NCBI GenBank assembly: GCA_016290595.1
Contig: JAEEUR010000008.1
Span: forward strand, 1 to 43,998
Direction: 5' to 3'
Length of the DNA stretch: 43,998 bases
Origin: Lachnospiraceae bacterium
GTDB taxonomy: Bacteria > Bacillota > Clostridia > Lachnospirales > Lachnospiraceae
The notes under the pieces are model-generated. The model ran no database searches. It worked only from the letters and a program-made list of their open reading frames with translations, and was not told the origin of the DNA. Positions 1-6,042 of this stretch are shown here, in pieces. Both the position numbers and the translations under genes were made by a program. The stretch's first letter is position 1. Every line of letters begins with the position of its first letter.

Positions 1-115
1 CGCCTTGAGAGAAGAAAAGGAAGCTGCGCGACTCAAGGCGAAAAAGCAGCGATCGTCAAAGAACTCAGAGAAGACGGATATCAGCTGAAATATCTTCTGA
101 AGGTATCTGGTTTGC
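1..115 (+). mobile_element. IS3-family transposase remnant (OrfA end / OrfB start)
   Basis: Reading in the frame of base 2 gives a charged helix (LREEKEAARLKAKKQ). A -1 shift at the GAAAAAG run near 39-46 continues in the frame of base 1 as AAIVKELREDGYQLKYLLKV and SGL. The second piece resembles the helix-turn-helix of IS3-family OrfB (usually followed by ARSTYYY), and IS3 elements join OrfA and OrfB by a programmed -1 frameshift. The similarity stops abruptly at about 110-116, where the downstream sequence becomes flavodoxin. Only this fragment is in the window, so the element continues off the left edge or is itself truncated. The assignment rests on recalled family patterns. Confidence 0.5.
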
Positions 116-199
116 TACTTTTCCCCCACGGGAATTACAAAAAAGGTCGGAGAACTGATCGCCGACGCGACAGGGGCGGATCTCTGGGAGATCCGTCCG

Positions 200-1219
200 A
201 TGAGACCGTACTCCAAAGGCGATCTGGACTGGACGCGGCGTTTTTCGCGCTGCAACCGTGAACACAGAAGGAAGAAACTTCCCGTGATCGACAATCCGAT
301 GTATATGGCCGGCGACTACGGGATCGTCTTCCTGGGGTTCCCGATCTGGTATGAAACGGCCCCGAACATCATTCTGAATTTCCTGAACATGAACGGCTGG
401 ACCGGGCAGAAGATCGTTTTGTTTGCCACTTCCGGCGGGAGCGGCATCTCTGCGGCGCGTGAGGATATCCGGGCGTTCCTGAAAGGAAAGGGTGAGATCC
501 CCGCCGCCGGGATCCTGGACCCGTCCGATCCCGAAACGGTGAAGGCCTGGGCATGGAAAGCGATCGACGTGATTACCGGAGCGGATCTGTCGGCGGCGGA
601 AAAATACGTCCGGGGGAATTACGTCGGAACCGAGCAGCTCGTAAAGGAGGACCGCTCTCTACTGAACGGGCAGGCGGAGGAACAGTACGTCAAGTACAGT
701 CGTGATATTGAACCTAAATACGGCCGGGATCCGGAGCAGCCGGGGCCCGGGACGGAAAGACCGCGCCGGAGTCCGTATGACAGGTATAATTCCGGCGCCA
801 TCGAGCGGGCTATGCGCAGCACGTCTGCGGCAGCGTCGGGGAGCACGCTTGCCCGCACCCTGAATTCCTTCACGGATCAGAGCTTTGTCGGGAAGCTGAC
901 GGAGCTGATCCGCGAGAAGGGGCTGAAAGAGCCGGAGGTATACCGGGCCGCGCAGATCGACCGCAAGCTGTTTTCCAAGATCAATTCGGATCAGGACTAT
1001 AAGCCTTCGAAAGATACCTGCGTGGCGCTGGCTTACGCGCTGAAGCTGAGCCTGCCGGAAGCGAACGATCTGCTTTCCCGGGCCGGATACGTTCTTTCCC
1101 ACAGTTCTCTGCGTGACGTCATTCTGGAGTACTTCTTCAATGCCGGCCGGTATAACCTGTTTGATATCAACGAGGTCCTTCTGCAGCTGAACCAGAGGCC
1201 GCTCGGTCGCCAGCTGTAA
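200..1219 (+). CDS. Flavodoxin-like protein with C-terminal HTH-like domain, 5'-truncated
   Basis: The flavodoxin fold is an FMN-binding electron-transfer or quinone-reductase module. Flavodoxin homology actually begins upstream of the first ATG: from base 101 the same frame reads YLVCYFSPTGITKKVGELIA, which is beta-1 and the phosphate loop, but a TGA precedes it directly and no start codon is available. From the ATG at 200 the protein has the central flavodoxin strands (GIVFLGFPIWYETAPN near residues 41-56, then LFATSGGSG). It ends with about 110 residues (IDRKLFSKINSD, PSKDTCVALAYALKL, NDLLSRAGYVLS) that match a helix-turn-helix-like C-terminal domain common in gut Firmicutes proteins. The FMN phosphate loop would be missing if translation starts at 200, so the gene is probably inactivated by the IS3 junction. 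A fusion of these two domains in the intact ancestor is inferred. Confidence 0.6.
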   Translation: MRPYSKGDLDWTRRFSRCNREHRRKKLPVIDNPMYMAGDYGIVFLGFPIWYETAPNIILNFLNMNGWTGQKIVLFATSGGSGISAAREDIRAFLKGKGEIPAAGILDPSDPETVKAWAWKAIDVITGADLSAAEKYVRGNYVGTEQLVKEDRSLLNGQAEEQYVKYSRDIEPKYGRDPEQPGPGTERPRRSPYDRYNSGAIERAMRSTSAAASGSTLARTLNSFTDQSFVGKLTELIREKGLKEPEVYRAAQIDRKLFSKINSDQDYKPSKDTCVALAYALKLSLPEANDLLSRAGYVLSHSSLRDVILEYFFNAGRYNLFDINEVLLQLNQRPLGRQL

Positions 1220-1239
1220 ATGTCGCCTGAAAAGCGACC
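1219..1239 (+). repeat. Short inverted repeat, copy 1
   Basis: A GTCGC...GCGAC stem of about 5 bp that starts in the stop codon of the flavodoxin-like gene. It matches the element at 1450-1470 at 17 of 21 positions, and the differences lie in the loop. No T-run follows, so it is not an obvious terminator. Confidence 0.45.
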
Positions 1240-1344
1240 CAGCGGTCCGCCGGCAATCTTACACTGTACCGGTTCCCGGGCGGTTCATGATCAGTGTCGC
1301 TTTTGCTGCGGAGAGCGGGAGGAGCAATCGTGCAAGGGATCATA

Positions 1345-1375
1345 AAGGCGGGGATAGCCCCTGCCTTCTTCTTTT
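1345..1375 (+). terminator. Candidate rho-independent terminator
   Basis: AAGGCGGGG, loop ATAG, then CCCC-T-GCCTT (one bulged T), followed by CTTCTTTT. It lies 125 bases beyond the flavodoxin-like gene. The rest of the 1220-1525 gap holds only the two short GTCGC repeats and no convincing gene. Confidence 0.5.
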
Positions 1376-1449
1376 GTCCGAATCATCATCGGCCGGGCAA
1401 CGGGCACCTGCCCGCGCCCGCCGTCCATCCGTCCGGGACCGTCAGAAAA

Positions 1450-1470
1450 AATGTCGCTTTCAAGGCGACC
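1450..1470 (+). repeat. Short inverted repeat, copy 2
   Basis: A GTCGC...GCGAC stem almost identical in arms to 1219-1239. The pair brackets about 210 bases of non-coding DNA just upstream of the small membrane protein gene at 1526. It could be an operator pair or remains of a small mobile element. Confidence 0.4.
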
Positions 1471-1525
1471 TGATGACCCGGCAGCAGTTTTATACTTTAA
1501 CGGTACTTGAAAGGGGGCGGGTACG

Positions 1526-1690
1526 ATGAGAGGACACGGTACACTTATTGGAATATGTATAGGCCTGGGACTGGTCCTTCTGGGGATACTCCTCGGATCC
1601 ATATGTCAGACAGACGGCGGCTTAATCTTTATAGGCTTAGGGATATTTCTCTTTTCCGTTATTCACTGGACCAGAACCGCGCATTATTGA
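1526..1690 (+). CDS. Small two-helix membrane protein, 54 aa
   Basis: The ATG at 1526 is preceded by a purine-rich AAAGGGGGCGG ribosome binding site. The 54-residue product begins MRGHGTLIGICIGLG and has two hydrophobic helices (about residues 7-25 and 32-46) separated by a short CQTDGG turn, and ends HWTRTAHY. I recognise no family. It lies 51 bases before another small membrane protein (1742) on the same strand, so the two may be co-transcribed. The clear ribosome binding site and the clean hydrophobic pattern support a real gene; function is unknown. Confidence 0.6.
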   Translation: MRGHGTLIGICIGLGLVLLGILLGSICQTDGGLIFIGLGIFLFSVIHWTRTAHY

Positions 1691-1741
1691 GCCGGACGGA
1701 GAAGACTCCGGCTGCAGGGCTTGAAATCGGAGGTTGAAACT

Positions 1742-2179
1742 ATGGCAAAAAAACCTTTTAGAACATCGGCGGAAGCGGTTAAGGTGCGTTGGATAAAAAT
1801 CGGCGCGGTCGTTGCCGCATGTGCCGTGGCCTACGGTCTGATTACTGTTGCAATAGGACATTCCGAAGCTACTTTCGGACAAATGGGGCTTATTCTGCTT
1901 ATGTTTTTCGGGTTGCCGATAGGACTTGCCTGGTCCATGGACTATGAAGATGAGGGCAAGGAATTCCTTGCTATTACTTCACACTATGCCTTGTTCTGGA
2001 GTGTCGGGGTCATGCTTCTTCTGATCGCGGATAAATACAGCGGGGCGGAGGAACTGCTGTACAGGATATTGATAGAGGAGTCGGCGCCTCTGGCGGAGGC
2101 GCTGCTGGGTATGTATATGCTGTGTCTGGTGATCTACTGGCTTATTGCGTCGTTTTGGCCTAAAAATTACCACGGATGA
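1742..2179 (+). CDS. Four-helix membrane protein of unknown function, 145 aa
   Basis: The start at 1742 is chosen because GGAGG stands 8-9 bases upstream (1730-1734); an ATG at 1721 in the same frame has no such site. The protein opens MAKKPFRTSAEAVKVRW and has about four transmembrane segments (near residues 18-38, 47-65, 76-96 and 120-138), with acidic stretches DYEDEGKE and EESAPLAE between them. No catalytic motif is visible and I do not recognise the family. It follows the 54-residue membrane protein and is closed by the branched terminator at 2229-2289. Confidence 0.75.
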   Translation: MAKKPFRTSAEAVKVRWIKIGAVVAACAVAYGLITVAIGHSEATFGQMGLILLMFFGLPIGLAWSMDYEDEGKEFLAITSHYALFWSVGVMLLLIADKYSGAEELLYRILIEESAPLAEALLGMYMLCLVIYWLIASFWPKNYHG

Positions 2180-2228
2180 CGCGGCAGGTGCTGTCTGTGC
2201 GGAGCTTGACCCGCTAAGGACAGATCGT

Positions 2229-2289
2229 GCCCGGCTGTTAAGGCTTCGGAGAATCGTACTCCGGATCCCCTGGCAGCCGGGCTTTTTTT
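2229..2289 (+). terminator. Branched rho-independent terminator
   Basis: GCCCGGCTG (2229-2237) pairs with CAGCCGGGC (2274-2282) and is followed by seven T residues. The intervening sequence holds a second hairpin, CGGAG...CTCCG. It terminates the small membrane-protein genes before the phosphatase gene. Confidence 0.8.
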
Positions 2290-2376
2290 GTGGCTCATCT
2301 TGACGGCCCGACCCGAAGTGAATAGAATAGCAGCGGAACGGTACCGGCAGTACAGGGAAGGGGGGCAGGAACACCG

Positions 2377-2868
2377 ATGATCCGGATCATATTCGTCTGT
2401 CACGGCAACATCTGCCGCTCTCCGATGGCAGAGTACGTTTTTAAATATCTCGCTGAGCGGGCCGGGGTTTCGGAACAGTTTGAAGTGTCTTCGGCGGCCA
2501 TTAGTACCGAAGAGATCTGGGGCGGCCGCGGCAACCCGATGGACCGGCGCGCGCAGCGCGTGCTGAAAGCGCACGGGATCCCCTTTGAACCGGGAGAGGC
2601 CCGGCAGATCACGGCCAAAGACGTTGCGGAAAACGACCTCGTGATCCTGATGGATGAAGGAAACCGCCGCGGGCTGCGGCGCCTTCTGGGAGGACTCCTC
2701 GATAACGTGTCCCCGGAAAAGGTCCGCCTTCTGCTTGAAAACGCGGAAGTTGCCGATCCCTGGTACACAGGCAATTTTGAAAAAGCCTACCGCGACATCG
2801 AAAAAGGCTGCCGGATGCTGCTTGAAAAAACGGCGGAAAACCATTATAGTACGCAGCGGATCCGGTAA
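2377..2868 (+). CDS. Low-molecular-weight protein tyrosine phosphatase
   Basis: A cytosolic phosphatase that removes phosphate from phosphotyrosine through a cysteinyl-phosphate intermediate. The N-terminal P-loop CHGNICRS (residues 8-15) matches the family signature CxGNxCRS, with the nucleophilic Cys and the phosphate-binding Arg. The general-acid loop DPWYTG lies near residues 127-132, and the spacing and the 163-residue length fit the family. The ATG at 2377 follows a GGAAGGGGGG-like site and places the first strand (IRIIFVCHG) exactly where the fold needs it. The gene stands alone after a terminator; the small basic protein at 2895 follows by 26 bases and may be co-transcribed. Bacterial members often work with tyrosine kinases of capsule assembly, but no such partner is in the window. 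Confidence 0.93.
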   Translation: MIRIIFVCHGNICRSPMAEYVFKYLAERAGVSEQFEVSSAAISTEEIWGGRGNPMDRRAQRVLKAHGIPFEPGEARQITAKDVAENDLVILMDEGNRRGLRRLLGGLLDNVSPEKVRLLLENAEVADPWYTGNFEKAYRDIEKGCRMLLEKTAENHYSTQRIR

Positions 2869-2894
2869 GCCGGAACTTAAAAAGGAGGACGCTT

Positions 2895-3116
2895 ATGGAC
2901 AGATTTGTGCCGCTCGGCAAAAAGAGCAAGAAAGAACAGAAAAAGTTCCACACCAGGCAGCGGAAGACCTGGGAAGGCATCAGCCCGGTGACCAGAACGG
3001 TCCCGAACGGCAAGGCCTACAACAGAAAGAAAAAGAAAGCGGATGAACGGCGAAGCAGCAGCGATCTCAGAGATGAAAAGCTGCTGTTTTGTTATTTCCC
3101 GACAGATTGGAGATAA
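2895..3116 (+). CDS. Small basic conserved protein, 73 aa
   Basis: A lysine/arginine-rich small protein (MDRFVPLGKKSKKEQKKF, then SPVTRTVPNGKAYNRKKKK), preceded by an AAAGGAGG site at 2879-2886. The N-terminal 50 residues, with a V-T-R ... KAYNRKK core, look like a small basic protein I associate with many Firmicutes genomes; its role is unknown to me. The last 20 residues are read through a terminator-like hairpin (3056-3093). This suggests that an earlier stop has been lost or shifted and that the C-terminal tail is not ancestral. A nucleic-acid-binding role is possible from the charge alone, but this is inference. Confidence 0.7.
   Translation: MDRFVPLGKKSKKEQKKFHTRQRKTWEGISPVTRTVPNGKAYNRKKKKADERRSSSDLRDEKLLFCYFPTDWR
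3056..3093 (+). terminator. Terminator-like hairpin inside the end of the small basic gene
   Basis: CAGCAGC (3056-3062) pairs with GCTGCTG (3080-3086), with a small ATCTC/GAGAT hairpin between, and TTTTGTTATTT follows. It lies within the last codons of the 2895-3116 frame. Confidence 0.55.
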
Positions 3117-3150
3117 TCCTGCCGGCGAATGCATACTTTTTTTCCGGATG

Positions 3151-3159
3151 TGTTATAAT
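3151..3159 (+). promoter_or_regulatory. Extended -10 promoter for the hydrolase operon
   Basis: TGTTATAAT matches the extended -10 consensus TGnTATAAT. No good -35 is seen 17 bases upstream. It stands 76 bases before the metallo-hydrolase start and likely drives the 3235-5635 gene run. Confidence 0.6.
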
Positions 3160-3234
3160 CAATAAAAAGCGGCAGATCTTGCCGAAGAACAGCACGGGAT
3201 GTGCAGATTTTTGAAAGAGAAAGAGACGGTTCAG

Positions 3235-4104
3235 ATGAAGGTAACCTATTTCGGAACGACGACGCTCTTGTTTGACGACGGAAAAGACCAGATCCTTTTC
3301 GACGCCCACGTGACGCGGCCGTCGCTGGGGAAATATATCAGAAACGCGAAGGCCGTGACGGACACGGCGCTGTGCGGCAGGCTGATCCGGCAGCATCAGA
3401 TCGACAGGCTCCGGGCGGTCTTTATTTCCCATACGCATCACGATCACGTGATGGACGCGCCTTATATCGCCAATGCCTGCGGGGCAGTGATCTACGGCAG
3501 CGAATCGGCCAGGAACGTGGCGCTCGGAGGCGGCATCCCCGAAGAGAAGATCGTGGTATTTCAGGACGGAAGCTGTTTTCACGTCGGCGATTTTACGGTC
3601 CGCGTTGTGAAATCGCTGCACTCCAGACCGACCGTGCTGAACAACGATCTCGGGGAGCCCATCACGAAGCCGCTGGCGCAGCCGGCCGGTCTGAGAGCAT
3701 ATAAAGAGGGCGGATCCTACGATTTTTACGTAGAACACGGAGAGACCAGGATCCTGATCCGTCCCAGCTTTAACTATATCAGGGGCCAGCTCGACGGGAT
3801 CAGAGCCGACGTTCTGTTCCTCGGGGTGGCGGGCCTTGCGAAGGCGGACCGTGAGACGGAAGAGGCTTTCTTCGCCGAGACGGTAGAAAAAACGGAGGCC
3901 GGGCTGGTGATTCCCGTGCATTGGGACAACTTCTTTTTGCCGCTGGCGCAGCCGAGGAAACGCATGCCGGCCTGGGTGGAAAAGACGGAACTCGTCTTCC
4001 GCAAGCTGGCCGCATACTGTGAAGCGCATGACGTTGATCTCGTTATTCAGTATCCGTGTACAAGTATTGAGATCGGCGGTCCCCGCGGAACGCTGGAAAA
4101 ATAA
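3235..4104 (+). CDS. Metallo-beta-lactamase-fold hydrolase (UlaG/YtnP-like)
   Basis: The start at 3235 gives MKVTYFGTTTLLFDDG, the canonical first beta-hairpin of MBL-fold proteins; an upstream in-frame ATG at 3199 would add a non-conserved leader. The metal-binding signature HTHHDH lies in ISHTHHDHVMDAPY (about residues 75-80), with further histidines in SLHSRPT (about residue 128) and PVHWDN (about residue 230) that would complete a two-metal site. The length of 289 residues suits the family. The substrate cannot be told. It is the first gene of a tightly packed run with two tiny proteins, a flavin reductase-like protein and an esterase, driven by the promoter at 3151. A lactonase or phosphodiesterase activity is possible but unsupported. 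Confidence 0.85.
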   Translation: MKVTYFGTTTLLFDDGKDQILFDAHVTRPSLGKYIRNAKAVTDTALCGRLIRQHQIDRLRAVFISHTHHDHVMDAPYIANACGAVIYGSESARNVALGGGIPEEKIVVFQDGSCFHVGDFTVRVVKSLHSRPTVLNNDLGEPITKPLAQPAGLRAYKEGGSYDFYVEHGETRILIRPSFNYIRGQLDGIRADVLFLGVAGLAKADRETEEAFFAETVEKTEAGLVIPVHWDNFFLPLAQPRKRMPAWVEKTELVFRKLAAYCEAHDVDLVIQYPCTSIEIGGPRGTLEK

Positions 4105-4122
4105 TCGGGCGGGACTGGTTTT

Positions 4123-4299
4123 ATGGGACAGACAGATTGGGAGATACTCAGCACAGACGAGAAGAAAAAGGCCCTGTTCCTGAAGCAGAAGGCGCTTCTG
4201 GACACCTTCCTTTCCCATCATGCGATCTCGCAGGCGCAGTATGACAAGAGCCTGGGAGATCTGAAGGCGAAGATGGGGATCCCGCCGGAGGAGGCTTAA
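4123..4299 (+). CDS. Small helical hypothetical protein, 58 aa
   Basis: A 58-residue frame between the metallo-hydrolase and the zinc-ribbon gene, beginning MGQTDWEILSTDEKKKALF. It is predicted to be almost entirely helical: a lysine-rich first helix, a turn around SHHAIS, then a helix AQYDKSLGDLKAKMG. The pattern 'LLDTFL...AISQAQYDKSLGDL' looks like a recurring small protein of gut Clostridia, often beside zinc-ribbon proteins; I know no function. It starts 18 bases after the upstream stop and ends two bases before the next gene's ATG, which argues for translational coupling with it. The ribosome binding site is weak (GGGCGGG, 9 bases upstream). Confidence 0.6.
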   Translation: MGQTDWEILSTDEKKKALFLKQKALLDTFLSHHAISQAQYDKSLGDLKAKMGIPPEEA

Positions 4300-4301
4300 C
4301 G

Positions 4302-4502
4302 ATGTTTGGCAGAAAGAATAAGCCGGCTTACTGGATCCGGAAAACGCATCTGCTCCGGGCGGATGAATATGAGTGCTCCGCCTGCGGGCGGCGCTTCGAT
4401 AAGCCCTATGTTCAGTGCCCGAACTGCGGGCGGAACATGACGAAATGCAAATACGATCCGACCTGGGTGGATGAGGCGGAGATGCTGGACATCCTGGATT
4501 GA
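4302..4502 (+). CDS. Small zinc-ribbon protein, 66 aa
   Basis: The protein contains CSACGRRF (about residues 26-33) and CPNCGRNM (about residues 44-51), two CxxC knuckles in the spacing of a rubredoxin-like zinc ribbon, with an extra Cys in MTKCKYDP. The N-terminus MFGRKNKPAYWIRKTHLL is basic and the C-terminus acidic (WVDEAEMLDILD). It follows the 58-residue gene by two bases and precedes the flavin reductase-like gene by 25 bases, so it belongs to the same transcript. A structural or regulatory role is possible. A rubredoxin-like redox partner for the flavoprotein is an attractive idea, but the sequence shows only a metal site. Confidence 0.75.
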   Translation: MFGRKNKPAYWIRKTHLLRADEYECSACGRRFDKPYVQCPNCGRNMTKCKYDPTWVDEAEMLDILD

Positions 4503-4527
4503 TACGGGAAAACCGTGAGGAGGAAAT

Positions 4528-5004
4528 ATGAATAAGATCGATCCTTTTGAACGTTTTAACAAGGACTGGGCGCTGGTGACCGCCGGGACGCCGGAGCATT
4601 TTAACAGCATGACCATCTCCTGGGGCTCCATGGGTACCATCTGGGGGAAGAGCGTCGTAACGATCTATATCCGCCCGGACCGCTATACCTGGAGCTTCCT
4701 GAAGGAGAGCGACGCTTTCACGGTCTCCTTCTATCCGGAAGAATGCCGGGGAGCGCTGCTGAAGATGGGAACCCTGTCCGGCCGGGATACCGACAAGGCG
4801 GCCGCCAGCGGGCTGACGCCGCAGATCCTGGAAGAAGGCGTCACCTACGCGGAGGCGTCGGAGACCTTCGTGTGCCGGAAGATCTACATGGCGCAGATGA
4901 AATACGAAGACGTGCCGGACGCGGCAAAGAAGATCTACCAGAACGGGATCGAGCCGCACTATATCATCATGGGCGAAGTGATCCGGCACGAAACGGCGGA
5001 CTGA
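4528..5004 (+). CDS. Flavin reductase-like FMN-binding protein
   Basis: The 158-residue protein has the split beta-barrel pattern of the flavin reductase-like family: NSMTISWGSMGTIWGK (residues 26-41) forms the FMN-phosphate binding turn, followed by VTIYIRPDRYT and FTVSFYPEE. Relatives bind FMN and either reduce it with NAD(P)H or use it as a fixed cofactor. A GAGGAGG-like site (4516-4522) precedes the ATG at 4528. It sits one base from the esterase gene and downstream of the zinc-ribbon gene in the 3235-5635 run. No NAD(P)H-specific motif is distinct enough to decide between reductase and oxidoreductase roles. Confidence 0.85.
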   Translation: MNKIDPFERFNKDWALVTAGTPEHFNSMTISWGSMGTIWGKSVVTIYIRPDRYTWSFLKESDAFTVSFYPEECRGALLKMGTLSGRDTDKAAASGLTPQILEEGVTYAEASETFVCRKIYMAQMKYEDVPDAAKKIYQNGIEPHYIIMGEVIRHETAD

Positions 5005-5005
5005 T

Positions 5006-5635
5006 ATGAAGGTGTTTGAGTACGGAGATCCGTCCGCGTCCACGGTCCTGATCCAGATGGTCGACGATCACGATCTGGAGGGGATCGAAAACGAGTTCGA
5101 CGCCGTCCGGAAAGCGGCTGAGGGAAAGCTCCGCCTGATCGCGGTCAAGGTCAGCGACTGGAATACGGATCTATCGCCCTGGCAGGCGCCTCCCGTGTTC
5201 GGGAATGAAGGCTTCGGCAGCGGTGCGGCGGATACCCTGGAAGAGGTGAAAAAGCTCTGCCGGGACAGGGACAGGACCTACTATATAGGCGGGTACTCCC
5301 TGGCCGGACTCTTTGCGCTCTGGGCGGCGTATCAGACGGACCTCTTTCGCGGCGCGGCGGCGGCATCTCCGTCGATCTGGTTTCCCGGCTTTACGGATTA
5401 TATGAATGCAAATAAGATCCGGGCTAAGCGCGTTTATCTGAGTCTTGGCAACCGGGAAGAAAGGACCCGCAATCCGGTCATGGCGACGGTCGGGGAAAAG
5501 ATCCGGGAAGCGTATTCCCTGCTGAAAGAGCAGAAGACGGCCTGCACGCTGGAGTGGAATCCCGGAAACCATTTCAGAGAGCCGGATCTGAGGACGGCGA
5601 AGGCGTTCGCCTGGGTGATAAGGGACGAGGAATAA
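5006..5635 (+). CDS. Alpha/beta hydrolase (esterase D / enterochelin esterase-like)
   Basis: The nucleophile elbow GYSLAG (about residues 95-100; GxSxxG) follows strand YYIGGYS, and the C-terminal EWNPGNHFREPD supplies the likely catalytic His near residue 188. The segment AAAASPSIWFPGF after the elbow is typical of the putative-esterase (esterase D/IroE-like) branch. At 209 residues it is short for the branch but contains all core strands. It starts one base after the stop of the flavin reductase-like gene and ends the run of five genes. The substrate is unknown; relatives act on small esters or siderophore lactones. Confidence 0.82.
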   Translation: MKVFEYGDPSASTVLIQMVDDHDLEGIENEFDAVRKAAEGKLRLIAVKVSDWNTDLSPWQAPPVFGNEGFGSGAADTLEEVKKLCRDRDRTYYIGGYSLAGLFALWAAYQTDLFRGAAAASPSIWFPGFTDYMNANKIRAKRVYLSLGNREERTRNPVMATVGEKIREAYSLLKEQKTACTLEWNPGNHFREPDLRTAKAFAWVIRDEE

Positions 5636-5771
5636 GTCCGGCCGCGCGCCCGATATGCCGATATTATGCTGACACGCAAAACGATGGAAAACGGGAACTG
5701 ATCTGTATAGAATGCAAAACGGCAGGATGACGGCATGCCGCTCTGCCGGAATGAAGAAATAAAAGGAGCCC

Positions 5772-6002
5772 GATAAGGCATACGATCTGACAAGACTGAG
5801 AAAAGCAGCGAAGCCCCGCTGCACCGACCACACGGCGAATCCGCAGCTGCTCCGCGGCATGGAGGCGATCACTGACGGCAAAGTCAATTTTCTGAACGGC
5901 AACCTGGATTATATGGAACGCTTCGGCATCCTGATCGGAGCGGATAAGAAGGTGCCGAAAAAGGACGGCATCCCTTTTTTCAAAGGGCCTGTGAAAAAAT
6001 GA
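5772..6002 (+). pseudogene. Start-less 76-codon relic
   Basis: An AAAAGGAG site at 5761-5768 is followed by an open frame whose position for a start codon reads GAT-AAG-GCA-TAC instead of ATG. The product would read AYDLTRLRKAAKPRC, then HTANPQLLRGMEAITDG, and ends FFKGPVKK. The only in-frame ATGs are deep inside (5860 on). It looks like the remains of a real gene whose start was lost; I do not recognise the family. Its last seven codons and stop form one arm of the terminator at 5982-6027. The stretch 5636-5771 holds nothing else I can name. Confidence 0.45.
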
Positions 6003-6027
6003 TTGCTCATTTTTTCACAGGCCCTTT
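5982..6027. terminator. Bidirectional terminator, 21-bp perfect stem
   Basis: Arms 5982-6002 and 6007-6027 are perfectly complementary around a TTGC loop. Each arm holds GGGCCTGTG and a run of six A or T, so it can end transcription from both the forward relic and the reverse dehydrogenase gene. Confidence 0.9.
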
Positions 6028-6042
6028 CTCTGCGCTTGAGTA

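Noticed and set aside
1287-1602. Overlapping short frames on both strands in the 1220-1525 gap
   Set aside because: They cross a terminator-like hairpin and the short repeats, have no ribosome binding site and no recognisable composition.
3067-5043. Long open frame on the minus strand (658 codons)
   Set aside because: It lies opposite five genes with clear motifs and ribosome binding sites; it has no recognisable domain and arises from GC-rich codon third positions.
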